64,000 nucleotides of DNA from Diprion similis (GCF_021155765.1 NC_060113.1:10679001-10743000); one strand, 5' to 3'. Shown: positions 1 to 11,625, counted from the stretch's first letter. Notes: generated by a model not told the origin, from the letters alone. Translations and numbers: made by a program.

Positions 1-370
1 GTAATTTTCGTCAGCAAACCAAGGGGACCAACATACAAAAAATATGACAAGGCTGTGAATCTCTCGCGCCTAAAGTAGCGGATTGAGGTTATGTTAATAT
101 TTATTCCTATTTCGCGAGAATTGTCTAAGAATAGTGTCATTCAACAATACCGTCGTCGATATTCGAAGATATTTAATCGACATAATAAAGGCTCGAATGG
201 AGAAACAAATATCAAAAGCTGCAGAAATTGGGTTAGTTATTTATTGAAGAAATCTGAAATAAAATGTGAAACGTCATCAACGAGTGGGAGTCTAGACAAA
301 CTGAGGCAGGTGAAAATATTGTTTATCTCAAAAAGATTCTTTATTCACACAAAATTAATAATAAGTACAT

Positions 371-1262
371 TGTTGAAACCCAGTAGAAGGTAGCTCCGGA
401 GTAGATTTCTTACAGTGCAGTACTCCAGAAACCAGTTATCAGTGCCGATGAACATGAAATAAGTAATTAAATCAGTAACAAGGAATAAAAATTAATTATT
501 GATTGTAAACACAAAGTTTAGGAGCACAAAAAGTTAGCGATCACAGCAAACGTACTTGACAAATGTCCTAATACCCTCAAAAACCCTCAAAGACTCCGTT
601 GAATAGTTGACAAAGTTTATGCAAGTCCATTGTACAACAGTCGATGTTCCGTTAACAAAGAAGGGTTCACCAGACATCCAAGTACGAAAAGATAAAAAGG
701 ACAACAGTTAATTTCACAGTGTAACTCATGTTACTGAAGAAAAATTAGGAAACAAAGCAATAACGTACAGGACAATCATCCCATAGCTCAAGGAGACCAA
801 TCTTCACTTCCGTGATAAAAATAAATGGATCGTTGAATCTCAGTAGAAGGTGCCTCCGGAGTAGATTTGTTACAGTGCAGTGGTCCCGAAGCCAGTAATC
901 CGTACCGATAAACATGAAATAAATAAATAAAATCAGTAACGAGAAATAAAAAAAAATTGGGTATCTTGAACACAAAGCTTAGGAGTACAAAAAGTAGCAA
1001 GTCACAGTAGACGTACCTGATGCAATACCCTAAAAAAATCCTCGCTGACTCCGTTGAATAGTTGACAAAGTTTACGCAACTCCAATGTACCACAGTCGAT
1101 GTTCAGTTAACAAAGAAGGGTTGACCAGACATCCAAAAACAGAAAAAGAACAGCAGTCAATTTTACAGTCTAACTCGTATTATTGAAGGAAAAAGTAAAC
1201 AAAACGATAACTTACCGGACAATCGTCCTACAACTCAAGGAGACCAATCTCAACTTCCCTAC
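371..1262. repeat. Tandem duplication, about 460-bp period
   Basis: The unit beginning CCCAGTAGAAGGTAGCTCCG (380) is repeated as CTCAGTAGAAGGTGCCTCCG (840). The two units stay alignable through the string ending CAAGGAGACCAATCT (about 793-808 and 1237-1252). The units are imperfect, so the duplication is not recent. The other copy of this transposon (9180-9360) has only one unit. Confidence 0.75.
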
Positions 1263-1265
1263 TGA

Positions 1266-2444
1266 TCACCCATGATCATCTGGCCACTGGTTCCCTTTCA
1301 ATAAATGCTCGAAATGCCCTCCAGCAGCTGCAGCGCAGTAACCGAGCCGATCGTAAAATGCATTTGTCGTGTTCGATATAACATCTGGCGACAGGTTCTG
1401 CAGAATGTCCAAAATTCTGGCTTGTAGTGCTGCAAGGCCTTCAATTCTACCTTGTGCATAGAGAACATTTTTCAAATGGCCCCACAAGCCGTAGTCCAGA
1501 GGGGCGAGATCAGGGGAACGAGCTGGCCATTCCACCTCCGAGCTTCCTCTACCGATCCAACGTCTAGGGAACTCTTGGTCGAGGTAATCCCGGACGGCTC
1601 GTGTCAAGTGAGCCGGGGCTCCATCCTGCTGAAACCAAACAGGTTCGCCCTAAAATACAGAAAAAGACACGTTACTTTTAGTAAGCATAACAAGTATTTA
1701 TTTCAAAATCACAGGGAGTCTGCTAATAAAAAGGCCCCCCTCACACGATAAGGTACACTCACGATTTCTTCTTCAATCAGCCTAAGAGCTGGTACGATGT
1801 GGTCCCTAAGTAACCGAAGATACTTTTCACCGTTGAGGTTCCCATCGATGAAAAATGGCCCGATCAGCCGATTACCAATGGCGCCGAGCCAGACGTTGAG
1901 CTTCAACGGGTACTGCGTGCCGGCCTGAATGAACAGACGAGGGTTGCTTCGGCACCAGGCTCTGGTGTTCTGCCTGTTGGGTTTTCCGAGAAGTATCACC
2001 GTACTTTCATCGGAGAAACAAATGCGACTCAACAAGCCCTCATCTGCATTCAGACGTTCCATCATCTCTTGGCTGAAGCGAAGACGATTTGTACTTAGCT
2101 TCACGCAGCACTCTTCTGACCGACGCCTTGGAAATCTCAAGCTCCTGTGCAACATGGCTGGTTGGCTTGAAGGGATCCTCTTCGATGGTCAAGCAGATGT
2201 CCAGCTTGGTATCCCAACTTAGTTGCCGGTTTGGCTGGACCACTTTCTTCGTCCTCTCGTCGACACTCCCAGTTTGCTCAAACTTCAGGACCATGTTCCT
2301 GATTGTCGTGATGGACGGTATCGGTCGATCCGGGTGGGCAGCCGCGAAATGATCTCTATTTTCCCGGTACGTCAGTCCTTGATGGTGATGCTTCACCAGG
2401 TCCACTTTTTCTTGAACAGAAAACTTGTAATTAGGCATTTTCAA
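1266..2444 (-). pseudogene. mariner-like transposase (DD37D type), frameshifted, with one intron
   Basis: This is a DDE transposase of the Tc1/mariner superfamily, which would cut and paste its own element in the nucleus. The N-terminal part (2444 down to about 2090) has the helix-turn-helix region. The catalytic part has SDEST (first Asp), FQQDGAPAH (second Asp) and WPARSPDLAPLDY (third Asp). I count 37 residues between the second and third Asp. A canonical intron is visible: the exon ends before GTGAGT at 1762 and resumes after TTTTAG at 1650, giving 113 bp that restore the frame at GEPVWFQQDG. A one-base frameshift lies near 2085-2100, where two overlapping reading frames join. No convincing terminal inverted repeats were found. 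It sits inside transposon copy A. Confidence 0.8.
1650..1762 (-). other. Intron within the mariner-like transposase
   Basis: On the minus strand the 113 bp begin GTGAGTGTACC and end in a pyrimidine-rich tract TTTCTGTATTTTAG. Skipping them joins LIEEEI to GEPVWFQQDGAPAH, a normal mariner sequence around the second catalytic Asp. The sequence between contains stop codons. Introns are uncommon in this superfamily. Confidence 0.75.
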
Positions 2445-3109
2445 CCTGTAAAAAACTTCACAAAAGGATTACGATACTTATCAAACACGAGGTTCACCAC
2501 GTGCAATCTTTTTGCAAAGTGGCCAGTTTACGCGCGCGGGAGAGTTTATATTCGCGGGTGGAGAAGTTGGGAAACTTTACAGATAGATGATTTGATTGGC
2601 TGATATCGGTCGCGACGTTGGTCTCATCCAATCAGGTTGTGGTAGCTGCGTGATTTTCGCGCCCTCGCGGGTGTTTTTCAGTATGCACAGAATTATGATA
2701 CGTACTATTGTCTGGCTAAATACCACGTGGTGATCTGTTTCTGACTTTCAGTTCAAGAAATCGATATCCTTCCTTATCATTACGTGGGAAAACATGGAAA
2801 TGGTTCCGCGATGAGAACGGCGACGTTTAATTACCGCGTGTTCAGCGGTTCGGGTAAACAAATTTTGATAACCTCGCGAGCATGATGTGACATTCGCGAT
2901 TCGATGAATTTTGTTGATTTCGGGAAAATATGGACTATAAGAAAAATTAACAATTCAAAGTCAATAAATGGAACTTACAAACGCATCACCTGAAACGATA
3001 TCCAACGATCGGTAACTCGTGATTGTAATTTTCGAACGTGGAGTCAGTTGATGTCACATGGCAATGAGTTACAATAACGTTCATTTTTCATGCAATTTTT
3101 TACAAATCA
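2445..3109. other. Non-coding remainder inside transposon copy A
   Basis: No reading frame of interest. The segment is absent from the other copy of the transposon and probably includes the 5' flank of the mariner-like element. It contains a GC-rich stretch near 2530-2680. Confidence 0.4.
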
Positions 3110-5502
3110 GTTGTGTCCAAAAATATTAGAAGCTCCTAACTGATCATGATACCTTCTAATATTTTCAGATAGGAAACAATCCATCATCGAAGTGGGACTA
3201 AAATTGTCAGGCATCGAAGCGTGTAAGTAAATTTCTGATTCTGTGATCTTTGCATATGACAATATTTTCACGTGTATTTAATGATAAAATTCGTCTTTTT
3301 TGGTAGGCTCAAAGTTTCAAGTGTGGTTAATGGGAGGAAAATCATACCTTACCTAATGGTCCAAACGTTGATGGCAAGGACCCTGATTTCTCGATTGGTG
3401 CCACCATTCCAACCATCGACCCTGATTGTTCCGTTGTTTCATCAGGCAACAGATACCCAAGGGAATTTCTTCAGGTCGTCGCCACCTTCTGAACATCAGT
3501 TGAGACAAAACTGAAGAGCACGACACGCCACAGATCATGATTTCTAAATATTCGATCATTTTAGATTGATCGAGCCAATAGCAATAAGTTTGTTTTTCAA
3601 CAGTTGCTACTAATTAATTTTGCCGAGGAATCATTCCGTGCACCATTATAATCCAAGCGGTATTATTAGCTCGCATTTCTTTTCAAATTTTATTCTTTTT
3701 AGTTTTGATATTTTATTTCTTACTCTCTTGGTATTCAATTCAGATGAATAGTGTTTCAAGTCGTGAATCAGATTCTACGAATGAGTTTTGATAGGTAAAT
3801 TGAACCAATCTCAATCTAACAATGTTGGATAACTTCAGTAGAAAATATCTTTGAAGCCAATATTAATTGACGGTATCATCTGACTAGCTAGTTGCAGCTA
3901 TCATCCATGCTTCAGTCTCGTTCAACTCCAGCAACGTCTACAGAATGCATTCACTTACTAGTACACGTTACAAATGATCACTTGGTCTACAGTAGGATTT
4001 ACTTGCTGGCTAACTTTTTTATTATGAATCTCTATCAGGGAGTTATCCGGTAACTTCTCGATAGCTTGAAACCAGATTCAATTTTACACTCTTACCATGG
4101 TCCTTCACTTAGACTGAAAGTTTGTGAATCTACATTCATTACAATTACTTCTGCATCCCATATTAACACTGTCCGAAACAAAAAAATCTCATCCTGAGAT
4201 TGGAAATGGAACTCGCAACGCAAAAGTTATCTAGTGGCACAAGTTGAAAACAAGGAATTTTATAACGGTTTCAGCGACATAGGAATTCCTTCCGCATATT
4301 CATGTTACCGGATGATGTTCCGAGCACTATGAAGAAGATACTTTATTGGATTTAGGTTTGAGTGTATTGTTCTTAAATAACAGCAAGTAGGAGATTATTT
4401 GAGAAAATGTTTTCATGAACTTCGTTCAAAATTAGGTATTCATTTGTTTCAAAGGAACAAGGGCTAGAATCTTGAATTTGATAAGTTAATATCTTCATAT
4501 TATTGATCTGAACATTTCTCTAAAACATAGTTATCCTGAAAGGTAATTGTGATACTAAGGTACATTTTGAAAATGTCTATTTTCAAATTGGGTCACAGAA
4601 TGTTCCTCAGTTTTACTCTTCGGAATAGATTTTCTTTGTTTCGAACTGCACCAACATGAAATTCAGAAATTATTCCAGTAAATGAAATATTTTGATTTTA
4701 GTATTAGGTTCCCTTCATTTATTTAATCGAACATTGCTGAAAATTCACAAAATGAACTCGAATAATTATTGGGTAATTTTCTGTAGTCGTGACAACAATT
4801 TTGTTGAACTAAATTCTAGAAAAAGAGATTCACAGTTGTGTTATTAACGGTAAGATATTCCAATTTCTTGAACAATCAAGAATCATCAAATCTAATGTTA
4901 CCTTCTGAAATTACCAGAGAGTGACAAAGTTGATTAAAAGATATGTTGCACGCGATATGAAATTAAAAGAAACTGTAAGACCCACAACTTCTTCCAACAA
5001 CCAACAAAAGAAGCGATAATGTTTGCATGTGTCATGAATTGAATAGGGGGAGCAGATATCAGCGAATAGCAGAGATGCAATTATTTTTACTGTATTGTCT
5101 GTTGATAGAAAAAAATGTCATTTTTATTCTTAATGTATGAAGTAATGAAAATGATTGAATAAATTGGCCCTACTTACCTGCTTTGTTTCTTCCAAGCACC
5201 AAACATTTAAACAGATTTCTTGTTTCACTCGATTAAGACGAATTGTAAAAGAGCATTAGCATTAAATTCCGACCGTTCTTTGAAGAATCAACTTTCTGGC
5301 GCAATGACAAATGCTTCCCAAGCCTTTGCGAGTCACTACCTCGATTATTTGACACTCTAACCTCAAAATAGCGTATGAACTACATGGCCGACAAAAACAA
5401 AGGTTGACAGCTGAAATTCGGGGTGGCCAGACTGCACGGACGGCGGATTTAAACTCGCGCATGCGCAGTTCCTGTTTAGTTTCTAGAGATGGTCCCGGTA
5501 TA

Positions 5503-5985
5503 TCCTCAGTCAACGCAACAGGTGGGAGGATGCTTCTTAGAGTTGAAACATTAATACATGTATAAAAAATCGCAAACCCAATTCAATTGAGATGAGGATC
5601 ATACCTTAGTTGAATTGACCTGAAGAGCCCCATAAATATTTAATGCACATTATGATAAATTCCGAAAAATTTCATCGATGTATCCGCTATGTGATATCCT
5701 CCGCATATCCATGACAGAACGAATCACGTGCCGGATAAATTATAGATATCCATGTGCGACATATACGTATCTTCGATTTTATAAATATCTCCGGAATAGT
5801 CTATACATCCTGGACATATATTGCCATTTACAGTACATTCAAGGTACATTATGGGACGCACTTCAGATGTATAATGGATATCCCCGCAATGGGTTATTCA
5901 TTTCGGATATCCTGAACATCATACAGATATCTTACATGTCCTGGACATATCTTGAACCTGTACAGGATCATCCTCGGGATGTCTT
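5503..5985. other. AT-rich spacer with GGATATCC-like motifs, no gene
   Basis: No coding sequence recognised. From 5660 to 5960 the sequence repeatedly uses gatatcc and ctggacatat words at irregular spacing, so it may be a decayed satellite. It abuts the truncated end of the LINE endonuclease. Confidence 0.35.
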
Positions 5986-6500
5986 GTGTTGTGTGGGTAG
6001 GTATCGGCCATCTGATCGGCATTGAAATCACCGAAAACCACACATAGTGCGTACTCATTGCAGAACCGATCGAGATCTTCTGCAAAGTCTGCAAGATTAG
6101 CTGCTTGTGGTGGTCGATATACCACAGCTACACGAAACGGCCGTGAGTACGCGGTCTTAATTTCCACGATAAGAAATTCAGGACTGTGATAGTACTGAGG
6201 TGGGGAAGCTACTAAAACTTTCACTTTAAAGTTATCACTTAGATATAAAGCCACGCCACCCCCAGCTTTTCCTAACCGATCATTTCGGAATAACGTGTAA
6301 CCTGGAAGGGCAACAGCTGCGTCCGGAATCTGTGTGTGAAGCCACGTTTCGCTGACAGCAATGACGCTGTTTAAAAGAGTCGAGAAATAAAAACGGACAT
6401 AGTCAATGTGGCCACGTATTAAATTGGCATTGAAGTGACACTGGCGAAAAGGACGCTGGACATCATACGCCGGAGAGCTCGGTACAGGTTAGTCATTGCT
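5986..6500 (-). pseudogene. LINE A ORF2 fragment: AP-type endonuclease domain
   Basis: This is the N-terminal endonuclease of a non-LTR retrotransposon, which nicks target DNA for target-primed reverse transcription. Visible motifs are VSETWLH (catalytic Glu), LPGYTLFRNDR, GGGVALYL, VVYRPP and GDFNAD. A close relative is at 36183-36690. Coding identity stops near 5990, after which the frame runs into unrelated AT-rich sequence, so RT is missing. A frame break lies near 6255-6460. ORF1 of the same element ends just upstream at 6528. Confidence 0.8.
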
Positions 6501-6527
6501 GCAATTCAGGTGAGGGGTCGAAAAGAG

Positions 6528-6765
6528 TCAGGATGAGTTCAGGGCAGCAAGATCGTCCATGGTTCGGATACGGTTTATCGGAGCGCCATCGGTCTTTCTC
6601 ACGAGAATAGCGCCATCCTGATGCCAAACGTATTTGATACCCAATCTTTTTGTCTCGGCGGCAATGAGGAGTTTATAAAGATCGGCTGGGAGGGTTTCAT
6701 TGATGTATATTATGTTCCTCGCTGGCCCGGCGAGCGGTGAAGTAAGGTCGCCGGTGGAAAGGCGT
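6528..6765 (-). pseudogene. LINE A ORF1, C-terminal part (split by a solo LTR)
   Basis: The frame reads through INETLPADLYKLL, YVWHQDGAI and a final MDDLAALNSS before TGA at 6528-6530. It aligns with the C-terminus of the complete ORF1 at 36744-37748 (INEALPSNLHKLL, YVWHKEGAI). The N-terminal part of the same ORF is at 10192-10959. The two parts abut exactly at a 4-bp duplication, GCGT, at 6762-6765 and 10192-10195. Confidence 0.8.
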
Positions 6766-6823
6766 TGTAACGGTGTTACCGGTCCTGGTCGGTCGGATTA
6801 CCCTTCGGCAATGGTTGCGCGCC

Positions 6824-6839
6824 CCCCCCCCCCCCCCAG
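6824..6839. repeat. Homopolymer C tract
   Basis: A run of about 16 C residues within the solo LTR; prone to assembly length error. Confidence 0.8.
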
Positions 6840-6979
6840 CCGAATGGTCGGAGTTGACCAGGGTCAGTTTAGGAGGGAGTAGGGTAATTGAAATATTTAG
6901 ACACGTTATTAGAATAATAACTGCAGTTTATTGGATCGTCACTTTGGATCACTACAGAAAGACAGAAATATCAACAGCG

Positions 6980-7020
6980 TATGCTGCAATCAACTTGGTA
7001 TTCAACAAATTATTATAACT

Positions 7021-7057
<37 letters not shown>

Positions 7058-7103
7058 GTAAAAGTTATAATAATTTGTTGAATACCAAGTTGATTGCAGC
7101 ATA
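6980..7103. repeat. Perfect 41-bp inverted repeat around a TA microsatellite
   Basis: The left arm 6980-7020 is the exact reverse complement of 7063-7103. The 42-nt loop is mainly (TA)n. The right arm runs directly into the end of transposon copy B. It could be a small foldback element, or a product of hairpin repair at the transposon end. Confidence 0.9.
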
Positions 7104-9803
7104 TACCGGGACCATCTCTAGAAACTAAACAGGAACTGCGCATGCGCGAATTTAAATCCGTCGTCCGTGCAGTCTGGCCACCCCGAGACCCTGCTGTCAA
7201 ACTCTGTTTCTGTCGGCGATGTAGTTCACATGCATTTTTGAGGTTAGAATCTCAAGTTATTGAGATAGTCACTCAGAAAGGCTTGGGAAGCATTTGTTAT
7301 TGAAAATTGATTGTGCAAAGAACGGTCGGAATTTAATGCTGATGCTCTTTGAAAATTCGTCCTATTCGATTGAAACAAGAAATCTGTTCAAATGTTGGGT
7401 GCTTGGAAGAACCGAAGCAGGTAGGTGGGGACAATTTCTTCAATCATTTTCATTACTTCATACATTAAGAATAACAATGAAATTTTTTTATTTCAACAGA
7501 AAATACAGCCAAAATAATAGCATCTCTGCTGTTCGCTGATGTCTTCTCTTCCCATTCAATTCATGACACATGCAGAGATCATCGGCCACTTTTATTGGTT
7601 GGAAAAGGAAGTTGTAGATCTTACGGTTTCTTTCAATTTCAAATCTAATCTAAAGAAATCTAATCCGAAGAGTAAAACTCAGAAACATTCTGTGACACAA
7701 GTTAAAAATCAACATTTTCAAAATGTGCCTCAGTGTCACAATTAACTTTAAGGATAATCATGTTTTAGAGTAATTTTCAGAACATTCATATGAAAATATT
7801 GACTTATCGGGTTCAACATTGTACCCCTTGTTCCTTTGAAACAAATGAATATCTAATTTTCACTGAAGTTCATGAAAATATTTACTTAAACCTAAATCCA
7901 ATACAATATCTTGTTCATAGTGCTCCGAACATCATCCAGTAACATGAATATCCGGAAAGAATCCCTCTGTCGCAGAAACCGTTATAAGGTTCTTTGTTTT
8001 TAACTTGTGCCACTAGATAACTTTTGCATTGCAGATTCCATTTCCAATCTTAGGATGAGATTTTTTGTTTCGAACAGTGTTAACATGGGATGCAGAATTA
8101 ATTGTAATAAATGGAGATTCACAAACTCTCAGTTTCAATGAAGGACCATTGTAAGAGTATAAAATTGAATCTGGTTTCAAGCTTTCAATAAGTTACCGGA
8201 TGACTCCCTGATAAAGATTCATCATAAAAAAGTTAGCCAGCAAGTAAGTCCTATTGTAGACAAAGTGATCATTTGTAACGTGTACTAGTAAGTGAATGCA
8301 TTCCTTAGACCTTGCCGGGTTTGAACGAGGCTCAAGCACAGATGATAGCTGCAACTAGCTAGTCAGATGATACTGTCGATTAATATTGACTTTAAAGACA
8401 TTTTCAACTGAAGTTATCCAACATTTTTAGATTGAGATTGGTTCAGTTTACACATCAAAATTCATCCTTGGAATCTGATTTAACACTTGAAACACTATTC
8501 ATCTGAATTGAATACCATGAGAGTGAAAAATAAAATATCAAAACTGCCGAAAATAAAATTTGAAAAATAATGCGGGCCAATAATACTGCTTGGATTACAA
8601 TGGTGCACGGAATGATTGCTCTGTAAAATTAGTTAGCAGCAATTGTTGAATAACAAACTTATTACTATTGGCTCGATAGATCTGAAATAATGGAATATTC
8701 AAACACCATGATCTGTAGCGTGTCGTGCTCTTCAATTTTGCCACGACTGATGTTCAGAAGATGGCGATGACCAGAAGAAATTCCTTCGGATACCTGTTGT
8801 CTAATGGAACAACGGAACAACCAGGTTCGATGGTTGGAACGGTGGCACCAATCGAGAAACTAGGGTCCTAGCCACCAAAACGTTTTGACCATCAGGTAAG
8901 GTATGATTTTCATCCTATTATCCAAACTTGAAACTTCAAGTCTGTCAGAACGAACGAATTTTATCATTGAATACATGTGAAAATATTGTAATATGCAAAT
9001 ATCATAGTATCAGAAATTTACTTACACGCTTCAACGCCTGACAACTTTAGTCTCGCTTCGATGATGTTTGTTTCCCACCTGGAAATATTAAAAGATATTA
9101 TCATCAGACAAGAGCTTCTAATTGTTTTGAATACCACTAATTTTCAATAAATTGCGACAGAAAAACGAATTGCTACTTTTTGCACTCCTAAGCTTTGTGT
9201 TTCAAGATACACTATTTCTTTTATTCCTTGTTACTGATTTTATTTTAATATTTCATGTTCATTGGCACTGATTACTGGCTTCCGGAGCACTGCACTGTAA
9301 CAAATCTACTCTGGAGCAACCTTCTACTGGGTTTCAACAATCCATTTATTTGTAATTTTATGTAAATAAAGAATCTGTTTGAAATAAACAATATTTTTAC
9401 TTACCTGCCTCAGTTTGTCTAGACTCCCACTCGTTGATGACGTTCCACATTTAATTTCAGATTTCTTCTTTCAATAAATAACTGATCCAATTTCTGTAGC
9501 TTTTGATATTTGTTTCTCCATTGACGCCTTTATTGTGTCGATTAAATATCTTCTAATATCAACTACGGTATTGCTGAATGACACTTTTCGTAGAAAATTC
9601 ACGATAAGTAGGAATAAATATCAACATAACCTCAATACGCTACTTTACGCGCGAGATATTCAGAGCCTTGTCACATTTCGTGTACGTTGGTCGCCTTGGT
9701 TAGCTGACGAAAATTACTCCGCGGGGCAATTTCGCTGACCAATAAAATTGAATCATTTGGCGCATGCGCAGTTCCTGTTTAGTTTCTAGAGATGGTCCCG
9801 GTA
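7104..9803 (+). mobile_element. DNA transposon copy B (complete, about 2.7 kb, TIR-flanked)
   Basis: The left end is TACCGGGACCATCTCTAGAA and the right end its inverted counterpart (9765-9803), each bordered by TA. The terminal inverted repeat extends about 45 bp to GCGCATGCGC. Copy A (1-5502) is the same family in opposite orientation. Short frames here do not resemble a known transposase. Splice-like signals occur (for example AGGTAAG near 8893 on the plus strand, and on the minus strand around 9400), so an eroded, intron-containing gene cannot be excluded. Superfamily not recognised. It is nested in the solo LTR 6766-10191. Confidence 0.75.
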
Positions 9804-10191
9804 TATATGTACATAAAACGGAACGGATGTAGAATATTCTGGCGGAAGGCCGAACTACTGAATTTACAGCGTCATATAGATATGTGTTGCAAGCACAATC
9901 GATTCACACTTCCAACTACGAGATAACACTCGCGCCTGTTAGCTGGATGGGTCTGAGTCTGGTGTAGCAGAGACTGATTTAACAATGGACCAAACGGCCC
10001 TCCATAAGGGTTTACTCACGATACCCTTCGTGTGAGGCGCGTGCGTGCCGGGCGGGCGCTTTGGGCGCTCAGGGGCTGCGTGCGGCCCGAAGGGTTCGGG
10101 GCCTAGTGACGAGGTGGCGGCAGCGGGTCGATTTCAGGAATCGGTTGCGGATAGACAGGTGGTCGGCCCGACTGCCGGTTCCCTCGTCACA

Positions 10192-10959
10192 GCGTCCTTC
10201 TCGCTTTTTAGCTTGAAGTAAGCGTGTGCAGAGTTCCTCAGAGAGGAGCTTTACAATCACCGGGAGAAGTTTATCATCGCCAGCGCGCGAGCGAGGAACC
10301 AGAAATCTGGAGGATATGATATTCGAATCCAAAATGGGGCAACCCACAGCAGCAGCGACTTGCTTAAAAATCGCGGCTGTAGAATCTCCAGAGGGACATG
10401 GAGCTCCAGAAACGATGATTTCGGCCTCGTGGACGGCGACCGCGACACGTCTAAGCTCAGCCTGCTCTGAAGAATGGGCGTTGCGAAGGGCCTCAACTTC
10501 GGTACGAAGAGCCTGGTTCTCCTGCTCCAACTTTTCGATTCGTCGAGAATTGTCATCAACCTGTTCACGAAGCAAAGTTAGTTCACTGAGACGAGTATCA
10601 AGGTCATCAAACCGGGCGTTGAGCAGACGGTACACCTCATCCAGTGTCGAAGGGCCAGCAGGAGTTAACACCGGGACTGCTGCGGACGCCGCCTGACTTG
10701 GCGAAGCAGCACCAAGCAGTAAGTTATCCAGAAGCTGTGAGGTGCATGGAGTAGAGTGTCCGGACAGCTGATTTGCAAGCTGAGAAGTTGACTGCGAAGA
10801 AGCAGGCTGTCTCAAGATTACTTGCTTGAAAGCAGAAGTGCAGCAGCAAGACTTTCTCTTGACACAACCAGGATGATAGAAGGCTTTACAGGAGGTGCAA
10901 TGAGACGCTACCTTGACAATACAAAGGCCGCATCCAAAGCATGTGCGAGTTGGAGCCAT
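10192..10959 (-). pseudogene. LINE A ORF1, N-terminal part (zinc-finger protein)
   Basis: This is the first ORF of a non-LTR retrotransposon, probably an RNA-binding chaperone of the retrotransposition particle. The ATG is at 10957-10959. Residues 9-41 form a PHD-like Cys/His cluster (CFGCG, CTSCKAFYHPGC, KSCC), followed by a Ser/Gln-rich stretch. A coiled coil at about 110-170 (LREQVDD, RRIEKLEQENQALR) comes next, then a conserved domain (VHEAEIIVSGAPCPSG, IISSRFLVP). The frame breaks at the solo-LTR insertion; the missing C-terminus is at 6528-6765. It is about 60% similar by eye to the ORF1 at 36744-37748. Confidence 0.8.
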
Positions 10960-11455
10960 AGCCTTAGCCTCGGTTCAAGTACCAAAAGAAATTAATTTGA
11001 ATTTTAGCGCCAGGTGACGAGCGGGGTAAGTTTTCCGTCGGTAAAGTTAAATGACTCCAAGTAAAGGTTGACAGCAGCAGAGGACAACAAACAGCTCCGG
11101 ATCAGAAGGGCGTGAATCCAGATGTCACGTACAGCGCAGACGTGATGTATGCGGCGCATGCGCAGGACGGCCCACTAAGGTGTTGAACACGGTGTAAGAT
11201 TGTGTTGAAGCAGGCGGAGATCTGTCAGCGAGAAATGGAGGTTATGTAAACAGCCGGTGTGACAGTCAGGTAAATGGCAAAGAGCAGGTTTCGAGAAAGA
11301 AGAGCCATCAAACCCTATTCCGAGTACGATGACTCGCATTACAGCACAGGCGAGAGTTCCTACAACAAAAGAGCTCGGAGGCAGGATGCGGCAGCAAACA
11401 GGCGAAAAGAGGAGAGATCACAGAAGTAGGTATTCAAGCGTACTCACCCATACAC
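10960..11455 (-). other. Probable 5' leader of LINE A
   Basis: No gene. This is the region upstream of ORF1. Its distal end carries GTACTCACC (about 11441), also found at the same relative position upstream of the other LINE (about 38308), so the LINE 5' end is probably near 11445-11456. The junction with the old Gypsy element follows. Confidence 0.4.
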
Positions 11456-11625
11456 TCCTCCTCTAGTAGTAGGTACAGGTATCTGTTAATTAATAGCCTG
11501 CAGCGTTTATTGTAATCTTAATTCTAATAACAGTAATTAGTGGGATTCATATAACGTAGGTAGTTGTACATTTCGTTGATTAGTAATACAAAGTATAATA
11601 TAACATAGTATTGGATGAAAAGAGG

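Larger units (their letters stand above)
1..5502 (-). mobile_element. DNA transposon copy A (left end off-window), with nested insertions
   Basis: This stretch is the reverse complement, with indels, of 7104-9803. Bases 1-500 match about 9180-9730 inverted, and 3110-5500 match about 7104-9120 inverted. Its right end is ...GGTCCCGGTA at 5491-5500 followed by TA, the same terminal sequence as at both ends of the other copy (starting at 7104 and ending at 9803). The terminal inverted repeat runs inward through CTAGAAACTAAACAGGAACT to GCGCATGCGC. No long transposase ORF belonging to this element is visible, so it is probably non-autonomous or badly decayed. The interval of about 1020-3100 is absent from the other copy and holds the mariner-like gene and a tandem duplication. 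Superfamily not recognised; the flanking TA could be a 2-bp target duplication. Confidence 0.7.
6766..10191 (+). mobile_element. Solo LTR (about 725 bp) split by DNA transposon copy B
   Basis: The insertion starts TGTAACGGTG (6766) and ends CTCGTCACA (10191). It is flanked by GCGT on both sides and interrupts LINE ORF1. Subtracting the nested transposon leaves about 337 + 388 bp. The termini TGTAACG...CGTCACA match the long-LTR Gypsy element at 44583-57200 and the solo LTR at 13524-16971. No coding sequence is seen in the LTR itself. Confidence 0.75.

Noticed and set aside
1..9803. One giant foldback element of 9.8 kb
   Set aside because: Each arm has its own pair of terminal repeats or visible end and lies in a different host context, so two independent inverted insertions fit better.
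10226..10696. Plus-strand frame opposite LINE ORF1
   Set aside because: Shadow of the clear minus-strand ORF1 with its coiled coil.
11450..11470. Polypurine tract and 3' LTR start of the old macro-Gypsy element (AGAGGAGGAG before TGTATGGG on minus)
   Set aside because: The following sequence matches the 5' leader of LINE A, not an LTR, and shows no similarity to the 5' LTR remnant at 27621-27694.
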